Positions 1 through 10,684 of a stretch of 64,000 nucleotides of DNA are shown here, one piece after another; position 1 is the stretch's first letter; every line of letters begins with the position of its first letter. The position numbers were made by a program, and so were the translations under genes. The notes below the pieces were generated by a model. That model was not told where the DNA came from and ran no database searches. It saw only the letters and a list, made by a program, of their open reading frames with translations. Location of the stretch: assembly GCA_900073065.1 (NCBI GenBank), contig FJOG01000028.1:560188-624187 (forward strand), in the 5' to 3' direction. This DNA is from Phialocephala subalpina. Taxonomy: Eukaryota; Ascomycota; Leotiomycetes; Helotiales; Mollisiaceae.

Positions 1-397
1 GGTCGAGGTTGAGTTGGAGAGAGCTTGATGATTGGTGTGAGTTGGAAAGCGCCGCTTTTGGATATTCGAATGTTGGCTGTTCTTACACTCGGCTATCACT
101 TCACGAGGTGAGACTGCTTTTGACTGCTTGATTGGTAGTCCAATTTGAGGCGAAAGGAATTTGACGAATAACTAAAATTTTGGAAGCCGACAGACTAATA
201 TCGTAAATGTCAGTAGCATGCTCTCGGTGCCCCACGTGGACGTTTCTAAATTTAATACTTCCACCTTCTTGCATATAAATATAATGTGATAAAGTTGCAG
301 CTCGGATTTTGCCTCCAATCTTGAGCATATACATTCTGTAGATAGCAGCTTTCAGGTGAGTGTCTGGGTACGATCACGTGTTGTGGTGCCTCCTTGC

Positions 398-674
398 TTA
401 CGAGCCTAATCAGATAAGTCTGAGTTTTCAGGCTTCTTTTCAGGCCATTTTTAAGCGACGAAAATCAAGATCGATCGCATCACTTGAACTTTACACAATA
501 ACTATTACTGATTATTGTTTAAGATCGTAATAAAATGTTTAGAAGAAGATAAAGTTAATTATTTAAGCTTACTGATTTAAATTTGAGTTAATTTCAAAAT
601 TCGAAATTCGGCTTTAGCGTTCTTCCAGCCGCTAAATGCCCTGAAAACTCAGACTTATCTGATTAGGCTCGTTA
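398..674. mobile_element. MITE-like element with 32-bp perfect terminal inverted repeats
   Basis: Two perfect 32-bp inverted repeats lie at 401-432 and 640-671, the left one starting CGAGCCTAATCAGATAAGTC. They enclose about 207 bp of AT-rich DNA with no reading frame. The trinucleotide TTA directly flanks both ends (398-400 and 672-674), as expected of a 3-bp target-site duplication. Size, perfect TIRs, AT-rich core and lack of coding capacity fit a non-autonomous DNA transposon. A TTA/TAA target is typical of PIF/Harbinger elements, but that family assignment is inference. The perfect TIRs suggest recent insertion. No second copy was noticed in this window. Confidence 0.8.
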
Positions 675-1377
675 GGCGCACTCTCAGCATGGTTTGAAAG
701 AAAATTCTGTCATCCTCCACGGTTTCATCACAACTCAATCCAAGTGGAAAGAGCAATGCATCAGGGAACACTATGTACTATCTTTATTTACTGGTTTTGT
801 CAAGGTCGACATACTGCGATGCGACGGACCGATGGCTTCGCTGAGCGCATCGTCAATGCTAGTCCGAATTTCTGTTTCTTTCGAGTTCATTAGTCTCATT
901 TCGGTCTACGATCTCAGAATTACCCCATTCACCTTCATTTGGCGTTTTGCGGTCATTCAATTAGCATTTTCTGAGCGGAACGTGTTACTTTCTTGTATTT
1001 CCTCCTTTTGCCTTCCTAAGCTCCCGTTCATGCAGAACATTCAGCCAGCACCCGGGTTTCCAGACAGCCTCAAGGGAGGCCGTCATCTGATCATACCGAA
1101 AAGGCACCTATTCAGCACCGAACACGTGCTGATGGTATGTCCTTTGAGAGGCCTATGCGGCTTCGATTGATTGTTCCTTCTTGCGTTGGGTCGAGTCTTC
1201 GATCAACGAGATAATGAAGAGTGGGATCCTCCGGAAGTGACCATCCAAGCAAGTACTTGACCCTGCAATTTTACGAAGTACAGAAGACCTACGAACAAGG
1301 ACTTCAAAAGTCTTGAATCTTTCTACAGCCTTTCTTTCTCTAAGCACACTGTTCACCGTCTTCATCCCCGACTTCCA
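675..1377. other. Intergenic, no supported gene
   Basis: The open frames here show no recognisable domain or splice structure. This is the expected place for the lost 5' end of the adjacent permease, but no permease-like N-terminus was found. Confidence 0.5.
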
Positions 1378-3228
1378 GTGGTTTTATCGGACAACATAAT
1401 TGAGCAGTCGATTTTGAGGCACAGCAATGTTCGCGATGTTGAGAAGCTTAATCCTGACAATGAAAGCCCAGAGGAAGGCATCATCGACCTCGAAGAGCAG
1501 CTACCAGGTTCGTCGCAAGCACACATCCACAGTCACGCCGGCACGCAAAGACACCTCCGAAACTACCAAGTAACCATGATCGGCTTCTGCAGCAGCATCG
1601 GCGTCGGTCTCTTCGTAGGAACAGGATTCACATACGCCAAAGCAGGCCCAGCAGGTCTCCTCCTCGCATACCTAATCGTCGGCTCTGTCGTCTGGTGCGT
1701 GATGCAGAGCATCGACGAACTAGCCACCGTTTTCCCTACCGCAGGAACATCCCCCCACTGGGCGACACGTTTCATCGATCCCTCTGTGGGATTCTCACTC
1801 GCCATGTCATACACGTATTGTTATGCTATTGCTATCGCTTCTGAGGTTTCGGCTGCTGCGATTGTGGTGTCGTATTGGACCGACATCACCCCCACCGTAG
1901 TCATCACCGTGAGTCTTGTGCTCATTTTGGGGATTAATTTGATAAACGTGCTATTCTTTGGCGAAGCGGAGGTCATCAGTGGCGCTATCAAGGTATCCTG
2001 TTTTATTGGGTTGATCTTCACCTCCATCATCATCACAACTGGAGGAGGACCTTCATACAAGCCCATCGGCTTCCGGTATTGGAACAATCCAGGCGCCTGG
2101 ACAAACTTCAACGGTATCCCGGTCCCACAAGCCAGTTCCTCGGATTCCTCTCTGCGTTCGTCAACGCTGCATTCTCCTTCCTAGGCACGGAATGTGTAGT
2201 TATCAGCGCAGCCGAGTCCACAAATCCCCATTGGGACATCCACGACCTGCCCGCCAAGTCACGTGCCGTATTGGCTTCTTCTATATCGTCGGTGCCTTGC
2301 TCATAGGTCTCATTGTCGACCCGCGAAACCCGGACCTCGTCTCAGGAACTGGCAGTGCGAATAGCTCCCCGTGGGTGATTGCAACAAGGCAAGCTGCGGT
2401 GCATGCTCTGCCGAGTATTGTTAATGCGTGTGTTGTGGTGTCTGCTTGGTCGGCTGGGAATTCTTATTGTTGGGCTGCGTCGAGGATGATGGTTACGATG
2501 ACTACAGATGGGCATCTTCCTTTCTTTTTTGGGTGCACGAATAAGCAGGGGGTTCCTTACGTTGGGGTCGTCCTTGTGTGGTTGTTTGGGCCGCTGGCTT
2601 ATCCGAGTAAGTTCGAGTCTTCAATCATACCCCAACCATCCCAACTTACAAGACGACCCCAGGTCTCGGCAAAGGCGGTGTACCTCAAGCATTCACCTGG
2701 TTCCAAAATCTCGGCACAGTAGGCGGCCTCCTAGTCTGGGCAACGTTGTGCTTCTGCTACACCCGCTTCCTCGCTGCACCCAAGATCCAGGGCATCAATC
2801 GTGATACACTGCCTTGGAAATCCCCTCTTCAACCGTACGCTGCTTGGTATGGCTTTCTTGGCACAAGTTTGATCACGCTCATCACAGGTTTTCCTGTCTT
2901 CTTGAAAGGAAGATGGACTACGTCTGATTTTATTGCTTCATACATCGATATCCCTATCTATATTGTGCCTATTATCGTCTAGAAGGTTGTAAAGAGAACG
3001 AAGGTTTGTTATCTCGAGACGTCCTCTTATCTAAGTTGAGACTTGAAGCTTTTCTCGCCTCCTTTCATTTCCCACTCCGCTATCTTGCGAATTATGCTGA
3101 CTTTAGCCATTTGCGTGAAGTATGTTCGTGTCAAGAATATCGATCTTTGGTCTGGGCGTCTAGCTGATATTCGGAAGAAGGATTCGAAGCCTGTAACGAC
3201 GTGGGGACGTGTCGTCAATTCCATTTGA
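1378..3228 (+). pseudogene. Amino-acid permease (APC superfamily), frameshifted relic
   Basis: The fragments together read as a fungal amino-acid permease of the AAP/YAT type, a 12-TM plasma-membrane H+ symporter. The family signature after the N-terminal tail (SIGVGLFVGTG) and TM3-5 are clear, followed by a FLGTE-x-V-x-x-AAE-x-NP segment. The gene is broken. The conserved coding frame changes near 2118, where a missing G would restore a GPTSQFLGFLSAF segment, and again near 2265. An in-frame TAG near 2980 falls where the family continues into the C-terminal tail, and similarity resumes to about 3228. No in-frame ATG exists upstream of the conserved start. An ordinary intron at about 2608-2662 is still recognisable. 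Several indels make sequencing error alone unlikely, though it cannot be excluded. Confidence 0.75.
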
Positions 3229-4179
3229 TCGAATGGATCTGCATGGTTGGAGTCATCAAGCGAGCCCCTTTAAGGGAACCGGAAGGTCTAATTAGGGGTG
3301 GGAGATTGAAGGCGGGGACAGTGGTGTTGTCGATGTACACTTGACAGGCAGAGGAAGATCATATTCCACATAAGTCTCCCAGGAGATTTAAGACGCGCAC
3401 AAGAACTAGGGTATCGACCATAAGCCATGTAAGTTTGGAGCCCATGTGAGATCATTAGGTATCCTGCTCCCTGTACCACTGACACTCCTCAGTTTCATAT
3501 TTGAGTAGAGCGTCTTATCTGCGCCTTACTTCCTCACCTCTCTGAGCGGTGAAAGTCCCACCTGTCCACTTGACAATGCTGATCCATATCCGTTGAGAAT
3601 GCCAATCAAGTGAAGGGAGATTCGCCGTAAGCACGGGATCCACCTCCTTTCCATTCCCGTCCCGCTCTTCTCCTCGAATTGTCAAACCACCATTCAAACT
3701 CTCGAGTCAGTATCTAATTGAATACAGAGGAGGTCGGGTTTTTTAGGGATTTTCTCGATAAGGTTCTGTAAGCGTAAACTGTGCCGTACTAAAGAGGCTT
3801 TATGTAGCATGAATCCGTTTTCATCCGATCGAAGGAAGGAGTTGACCGAGTTTACCGAACCTTATTTTGAGGTACGATAGATGATAATTGCCGGATCCTA
3901 GCCATTTCGAATTGGTCGTGTTCGGCAATTAGACTTTTTTTTGACTTCCAAGCAAGAATATCAAAACTAGGGAGGGGTTCAAAGTCCCCCTCTTGTACAA
4001 TGGAACATGGTTTGAAAGGGGACGGACGAGACATTGAAGGGAAATTTAGGATAGAAGGTCAAAAATTCGTTTCAGTGCTTGCTATCCAACGCACATTTTT
4101 TCCCAACACCATCTGGTCTGATTCTGGTCTGATAGATCATATCCAACTTTCCCTCTCTGAAATCTTATCCTAAGACCGT
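3229..4179. other. Intergenic, no supported gene
   Basis: Only short unrelated open frames are present. A short tandem duplication of TCTGGTCTGAT lies near 4110-4135. The region is 3' to both flanking genes, which converge here. Confidence 0.5.
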
Positions 4180-5898
4180 TCAAGAGTGGCCATGTGGCCT
4201 AGCGGTCCCCTTCTCAATAGCCTCAATATCCTCCCTGTCCTCTTCATCAATACCCATCCCCATCGCCTCCCTGCGATGAATCTTCCTCATCGCCGCCTCG
4301 ATTGTATCGTGACCCGCCGCCTCCGCAATGTCACTATCCTGATAGACCTCGAAACTCCTTCTCAAGTATTCCGGTCCAACGAATGTAAGGATGATAACGT
4401 AGACGTAGACACAGCCCATGAAAATACACATCACTTTTCCGTATTGGTAGCGTTTGGTGTGTTTTCCTGCTGCTGAGACTTTGTCGGGGAGCGGGAATTG
4501 AGAACCGATTGTTGATTCGATGGTGCTGGATGCGGAGGAGACGAGGTTACCGAGTTGGTAGGAGGTTCCTACTACGAAAGTGCGGAAGGAGCCGGGGGAG
4601 AGTTCCATCAAATGGATGGGAATAACGCCCCAAGCACCTTGGACGCAGAATTGTTCGAAGAAGGCTGCTGCGATGACGGCGTGGCTGGAAGTGTAGGTAT
4701 ATGGATACAGTAAGGCGCCACCGATGATGCAGATGAAGATGATGGAGAAACGTCGACCGAAGATTTGCGAGCAGTAGCCGATAACTGTACCGCCAGTCAT
4801 GGCGCCGAGGTTGGCGACTACTTGGGTTACGGTTACGGCGTTGGGGGAGAAGTTGTATTGGTTTGTTAACATTGTTGGGTAGAGATCTTGGGATCCGTGG
4901 GACTGATTTGTTAGCAAAATGGAAAGAAAAGAGAAAGGGGGAGAGAAAAGACATACCATGAAGTTGAAACCAGCCATCAGAAGAACGAGATAGATTAGCA
5001 AGAGCCAATGGCGTTTCAAAGCAACTTTTCCTTCCGCAATGAAAGTTTTGCCGATATTGCCCTGCTCATTACGGACTGCCATTCTTTCTTCGTATGCTAC
5101 GGTTTCCGGCAGGCAGAGACGGAAAATGATGATTAAAACAGGTGGGCAAGCACCGAACCAGAAAAGAGGTCTCCATCCGTGGGAAGTCGTATTCACAAGG
5201 CCTCTAGCAAGAGCCGTCGCAAGAAGATACCCGAAAGCATAACCTTGTTGCAGCATACCAGAAACGATACCACGAGCTTCTTCAGGACAATCCTCAAGTG
5301 CCGTCGCAGCAGCATTCCCGTATAGACCGCCCATGGCGACACCGAAGAGTGCTCTGCAGGCGAGAAATTGTTTGTATGTTTGGCAGAAACCAGTTCCGAG
5401 TTCCAAGACGATGAAAAGGAGGTTGTTCACGACGAAGGGCCATTTTCGTCCGTAGCGATCAGCTGCGAGACCGAAGGCGATTGAGCCGACGGAACGGAAC
5501 ATGAGAACTAGGGTTATGCCCCAGGTTATTTGCGTGTTTGTCTTGCCGAATGTCTCTGCGAGGTCGGAGACGGTGAGTGAGACGGTGAAGAAGTCGAATG
5601 CATCCCAGGTCTGAAATCTTGTTAGTTGCTGTGTAAATATAGGTCGGGGATGGGTAAGTACCCAGGCAATGAATCCAACGAGGAAGAACAGCCATTGCTT
5701 TCCGCTGAGCATAGCAAGAAGCTTGAATGGGTTGGGCGCCTTGTTCATTGGTGGCTTCAGGGTCGAGATACGGGTTGCTGCATATTTGCCGGCACTGATC
5801 TTCTCGGGGTGGTGCGATTCGTGGAGGCCTGGGGCTGGGGCTACATCAGGAATATGCTGTGCTCCAGCGACCTTCTCGTCGCTTGAGATGTCGGCCAT
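4180..5898 (-). CDS. JEN1: Jen1-type monocarboxylate/H+ symporter (MFS, SHS family)
   Basis: Predicted 537-aa 12-TM major facilitator transporter of the lactate/pyruvate:H+ (sialate:H+) symporter family, taking up short-chain carboxylates at the plasma membrane. TM1 is followed by WTWDAFDFFTVS. The MFS loop motif (GLAADRYGRKWP) sits between TM2 and TM3. The Jen1 signature N-x-x-S-H-x-S-Q-D-x-x-x-T is present at about residues 295-307 (NFMSHGSQDLYPT). That signature is assembled only after removing an intron at 4903-4956; a second intron lies at 5611-5661. Both introns are multiples of three, so the unspliced frame stays open. A further GTAAGT...TGCTAACAATCAG intron at about 5925-5979 lies in the 5' UTR. 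The N- and C-termini are long and hydrophilic, as usual in this family. The substrate is inferred from family only. Confidence 0.92.
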   Translation of the reverse strand: MADISSDEKVAGAQHIPDVAPAPGLHESHHPEKISAGKYAATRISTLKPPMNKAPNPFKLLAMLSGKQWLFFLVGFIAWVLTHPRPIFTQQLTRFQTWDAFDFFTVSLTVSDLAETFGKTNTQITWGITLVLMFRSVGSIAFGLAADRYGRKWPFVVNNLLFIVLELGTGFCQTYKQFLACRALFGVAMGGLYGNAAATALEDCPEEARGIVSGMLQQGYAFGYLLATALARGLVNTTSHGWRPLFWFGACPPVLIIIFRLCLPETVAYEERMAVRNEQGNIGKTFIAEGKVALKRHWLLLIYLVLLMAGFNFMVCLFSPPFSFLSILLTNQSHGSQDLYPTMLTNQYNFSPNAVTVTQVVANLGAMTGGTVIGYCSQIFGRRFSIIFICIIGGALLYPYTYTSSHAVIAAAFFEQFCVQGAWGVIPIHLMELSPGSFRTFVVGTSYQLGNLVSSASSTIESTIGSQFPLPDKVSAAGKHTKRYQYGKVMCIFMGCVYVYVIILTFVGPEYLRRSFEVYQDSDIAEAAGHDTIEAAMRKIHRREAMGMGIDEEDREDIEAIEKGTARPHGHS

Positions 5899-5979
5899 TT
5901 TGATGTGAAGGGAATTTGTCCCGGCTGCTGATTGTTAGCACATAATCGAAAGTGGGGTAGGGATAAGATTGATACTTAC

Positions 5980-8892
5980 TGTTTGACTTCGAATCTGCCG
6001 CAATTGGGTAAACTTTCCTCGCAACTTGGAATGGAAGAACAAGCTTGACGAGACGAGAAACGAAGCGTGGGAGCTCCCCAACTACTTATTTATCTTCCCT
6101 TACACTAGTAGGACCGACTAGATGTAAGGTTTGTCCAACCCTGGCTTGCATGGCTTGCATGGCTTCCATGGCATCTTCCATCGAACAGCGGCCTAGCCGA
6201 TCCGTCTACTTCTCGTCCTCGGGCATGCTTTGGAAGTATGTTTTGGACCAGGCTGCTGCCATCCATACATTTCCTCCATCAGCTGTATGGGCAAGCAACC
6301 CCGAAAGAGTCAATCTGTGCCGTCCTTGCTCCATCCATCGTGTTGCGTCCTCGTGCGCCAGCGGGGATCCCCCGCAGTAGAATAAGCATTCAGCCACTCA
6401 TGTCTCGGGGGCTTGGAACAGCTTGGAATAGCTTGATTGTCGCCCTGGTCATTTCTCCACACTCTGGAATGGGGCACCAATGGCGGAGATCGAGGTTGCA
6501 TCAAACGCTCTGCCTTCTCCATGCGGAGGCCGTCTGTTCCCGACACTTCCCCTCGATAGTCGTCGCACGCAGTCCGTCTTGGGAAACAGACTTCCGATGG
6601 GACGGCACAGCATGCGACTGAATGACTCGGAAGATATTGGAAAGCTTCACGATCCTTCCTCTCGACCATCTTGATCGAACCTTTCGATAATGAGAAGTAC
6701 AGTATGGGAAGCTGCGGTACAGTCAGCAGCCCGGGTTTTTCTCTTTTCGCTGGAGGTGGACGCCGTTTGACGGGTAACATTACTGTACAATCTTTATACT
6801 TTGTATCCCATGCGAAGGAGCCAGTCGCTTCGGAGTCAGTACCACTCTCTGTCTCACGCGCTGCATCTTTGTCGTCGTGATCGTTTCCAAGGTGCAGGTT
6901 GACGCCAAGGCGGGGCAGCGTCAATGGCACATCTCCACTCCTGTCAATCAGTGTCAACTGGGGTCTCCACAAGAAGATCTTCTGTGTACATCGCATCGCG
7001 GGCCTTGGTATTTCTCGGGACCGACACCGCTGAATTGCGGAGAGGATTGCGACGTCGGAAGCCATCTCACAACGTATGTTTCTTGTACTGAGACCCGAGC
7101 CTGATCGGTACTTTGGTGATGCTTGTTTGTACTTGTGGCGTTCGTGGCTGCGAAAACGAGCGGAAACCGAGCGAAAACGAGTTTGAGGCTTTGGAGAGTG
7201 GACGGGATGTGTCGGCGAGGGTGATGAAGGGCGAGGAGAGGAGGAGATACCACTGCCCTCCATATGGAATTTGAGGGTTGAGGAGTCAAATACCCCACTG
7301 CGATGAATGCATCGTGCGAAATATTACTTCGTTGGTTGGAAATCAAGAACGATTGTCAGCAGGTGAGCAGCCCCCTCTGAGGAGAAGCGCGTGCTTTCTG
7401 CGAGCACAATTCTAGAGAACTCAAGATTGAAAAGCGGGATTGATAAGTCTCAAATCTTAGGGCACTTGCCATACTTTTATATTTTGCACCGTCGTTGGCA
7501 TCGAAGTGCCGAATCTTGGTCGCGATGAAGTGCTCCCTTGGCGAGAATTCTGATTAGTTCGTCGTTCTCTTTAATTGCACAAGCGTTCACGATGTCGAAG
7601 ATCGATTCTTGGCGAGTTCGTCGCATCACATCTCTGACTGACTGAGAATTACATAAAATACTCAGATATTCGTTCAAATTTGGTCGTTGCGATATGCTCT
7701 TTCGAGTGTCCCTTCGCTTGAAGGACATTTGGAGTTGGGCGCTGTCCTCTCTTCCTTCTTGACAATCTGGAACCAGAAAATGGCCTAGAAAGGAATAACA
7801 CATAGAAGACCCAGAAGCTGGAAGGCGAACACCACACACAAACCATCTAACTAAGCCTTTACAATACAATTGATACGATGAGAACAAGATCCTTCTACAG
7901 TCGGCAAATATCAATCTTTGCAAGCCGTTCGGTAAGTTCGGTCAACTCGACTCTCAGGCTGACCACTCAATGTCAATATTATGTTGGGAAGGAATGGTCA
8001 CATAATCTGAATACCATTCTCATGCAATAGTACTTGTCGGTTGAGCAAAATGATCAGACGAAAAATGGAAGGAGGTCAGTCACGTGGATACTAGCTGGCG
8101 CGTTCTTGAAACTCAACCTCCCCTTCCTTCCTTTCTGCTTTCCTTTCTTCCTTCCTGCATAATTTTTCAATTTATAAAATCCAGAGCCAAATTCAATTCA
8201 TTCCGACCCTAAAGCTTGAGAGTATCAGTCTCTGGGCCTTGTCCCTCCGACTGTCGTCGGATGTCGGTGTCAGCCATTTGTTGCTCAGCACGTTGCCGAT
8301 TTTGCTTGCGTTCAATCATACAAATTCTTCTCCCACAACCTTCTTGGCACAATCAGCGGGAACTAGCGCTCCTTCGATTGATGATATCGCCTTCCCATTT
8401 TGCTTGTCTAGAGTACTCCTCGGACCTTCAAACTCATCGCGGCCGCCCAAGCATGACTTCGAAAGCCATCAGTCGTCGCCACGTCCACTGTTTGTTGTGC
8501 GCTCGATTGAACAGTATCTTTTTTACGCAAAAATTGTTTCTGAAGATCCACTTTGTACGAGTTGAGGTTAGAGGCATCAGCCTGTAAGCAGAGGGTATGG
8601 TCAGCATTGAATGCTCATGGCCCCCATGAGTTGGCACACGTATACCATTTACCCAGGTGCATTGATCGCTGACCTCATCCCCTGTACTGACTCCATGGTG
8701 AAAGTTACAAATTCCATGGTGTTAGCTAGGAGTTGCGAGTGCGTACCTGTCAGACAGGCTTCTTCAATTGCTAAACATGGTGATAGTCTCGTCATTAAAT
8801 AGTCACTCGAGCGCTTCAAACTCATCCGACTCTGCTCTGCATCATCGCCTAGCTCGATCTCCCAAACATCTCTGTACTCTGAAAATTTCAAC
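5980..8892. other. Long intergenic stretch, no supported gene
   Basis: Several open frames overlap on both strands, the longest on the minus strand at 6310-7263 (317 codons) and 7477-7923 (148 codons). None shows a recognisable domain, splice pattern or signal peptide. CT-rich tracts at 8100-8160 and a TTTATAAAA-like box near 8170 look like promoter sequence but lie about 700 bp upstream of the next start codon. Confidence 0.4.
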
Positions 8893-10647
8893 ATGTCAGT
8901 AATAAGTTCGCAGCAGGTCGACGAGCTGAAAGCCAGTCTCTCGACTTCAGCACTGGTACTCACTCCAGAATCAGAGGGCTACGATGAGGGCATCAAGCGC
9001 TGGGCATCATCTGCTGAGAAACCTGCTGTAAGTTCTGTTCCCCGATTTCTCTCCACTACCAACAATTCCTAATTTTTGATCTCGTAATCACCCAGGCACT
9101 CGCAGTCTTCCCAACTTCCGCAGAAGATGTCTCCAAAATCCTTCAGTTTAGCACCGCCAACTCCCTCGACCTAGCAGTCTGTGGCGGCGGACACTCGACT
9201 GGCGGCTCCTCATCAACCGATGGCGGGATCTCCATCAATCTATCGAAGATGCGGAAATGCGTTGTTGATGTGGAAAGCAAGACTGTCAGTATCGAAGGAG
9301 GAGCTCTGTGGAAAGTCGTCGATGAGGCGCTTGGTAAACATGGACTTGCAGCGGTGGGAGGAACTGTGAATCATACTGGGGGTGAGTTTCCATTACCACA
9401 TTGAACAAATTTGGGACTGTTCCAGCTAAAATGGGACCATGGCTGACAAAGTCCAGTTGGCGGCCTCACCCTCGGCGGCGGCTACGGCTGGCTAACCCCA
9501 AAGTACGGCCTAACAATTGACAACCTCCTCTCCGTCGAACTCGTCCTCGCCACTGGCGAAATCGTCACAGCATCCGCAACTCAAAACACAGATCTCTTCT
9601 GGGCCGCCCGTGGTGCCGGGTCCGGCTTCGGAGTAGCGACCAACTTCGTGTTCCAGGCTCATGAGCAGAAGAATCATGTCTGGGGCGGGATGATGCTGTT
9701 TCCTCCTAGCCAATTGAGAGAAGTATTTGAGGCGAGTAACTTTTTGACTGAGAGTGATAAAGAGGGAAAGAGTGCGCATGGTGTGGGGTTTGTGAGTCCT
9801 CCTCCAACGTTCGACGCGTTGGTTGCGGTGATGGTGGTCTATAACGGACCAGAAGAGGATGGGAGGAAGTTCTGTGAACCATTATTGAGTTTGAAGCCGC
9901 TTGTGGAACACACTTCCTCGATGCCTTACGAGAAAGTCAATGGGATGGTAGTAAGTAGCATTCTTATTCATCCCACGCCCTCAAAAATGCTCCCAATTTT
10001 AATACTGACATCCTAACAACTAGAACGACCTAATGCCCTTCGGCCTTCGTCGCAGCATGAAAGGCTCCGTACGTCCACCCCACTTACTCCCACTCTGGCC
10101 TCACCTCAAATACTAACGCACATCTAGGCATGCCTCTTCCCAATCTCCATCCCTCTTGCAGAAGAAGCATTTCAAGATTACCTAAAATTCAAGACCTCAG
10201 TCCCCGACGCAGCTGGCACCATGGTCCTATTCGAGCCCATAAGTCCTCGAAAGATCCTTGAAGTCCCACAAACAGCTACCGCGTTCGCGAATAGAGGGAA
10301 GTATTTCAATGTACTGTTTTCGAGTACTTGGACCCAGAAAGAAAACGATGAGGTGTGTAGAGAGTGGGGAAGGGAGATGGCTAAGAAGATGGATGAATTT
10401 TTGAGGAAGGGAATGGCTGCGGAGGGAGGAAGTTGGGGAGGGGATGGGGTGGGGCAGTATGCGAATTATGATAGTGAGTTGACTTTCTTTGAGTTTTGGA
10501 GTGAGGGGACGATATACTGATGAGGTGGCAGGTTTTAGTGAAAAGGGAGAAGTGATGTTTGGGGTCAATTTTCCAAGGCTAAAGGAGTTGAAGAGGAGGT
10601 ATGATCCGGGGAATGTTTTTGGGAAGGGGTTGAACTTGTTGGGCTAG
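8893..10647 (+). CDS. FAD-linked oxidoreductase (PCMH/BBE type) with one-base frameshift
   Basis: Flavoprotein of the berberine-bridge/glucooligosaccharide oxidase superfamily. The PCMH FAD domain carries CGGGHSTGG (its His is the likely covalent FAD attachment) and a GGLTLGGG-type loop; the protein ends in YDPGNVFGKGLNLLG. The Cys used for bicovalent FAD is replaced in GTVNHTGVGG, suggesting monocovalent flavin. There is no signal peptide, so it is probably intracellular. Five introns are inferred: 9028-9095, 9382-9457, 9951-10023, 10069-10127 and 10474-10531. The spliced length is one base short of a multiple of three. The shortfall is in the Gly run near 9475-9482, where GGC-GGC is followed by GCTAC instead of GGCTAC, giving a stop soon after. 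With that base the protein would be about 473 aa. It may be a recent pseudogene or an assembly error. Confidence 0.8.
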
Positions 10648-10684
10648 AACTGCGCCTGATCGTCATCTGCCAGCGCACGACATT

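Noticed and set aside
694..1170. 158-codon plus-strand frame after the MITE
   Set aside because: No recognisable domain; composition looks random.
6310..7263. 317-codon minus-strand frame upstream of the Jen1-type gene
   Set aside because: Low-complexity start, overlapping open frames on both strands, no domain or splice signal; treated as chance.
7477..7923. 148-codon minus-strand frame
   Set aside because: No family resemblance and no supporting structure.
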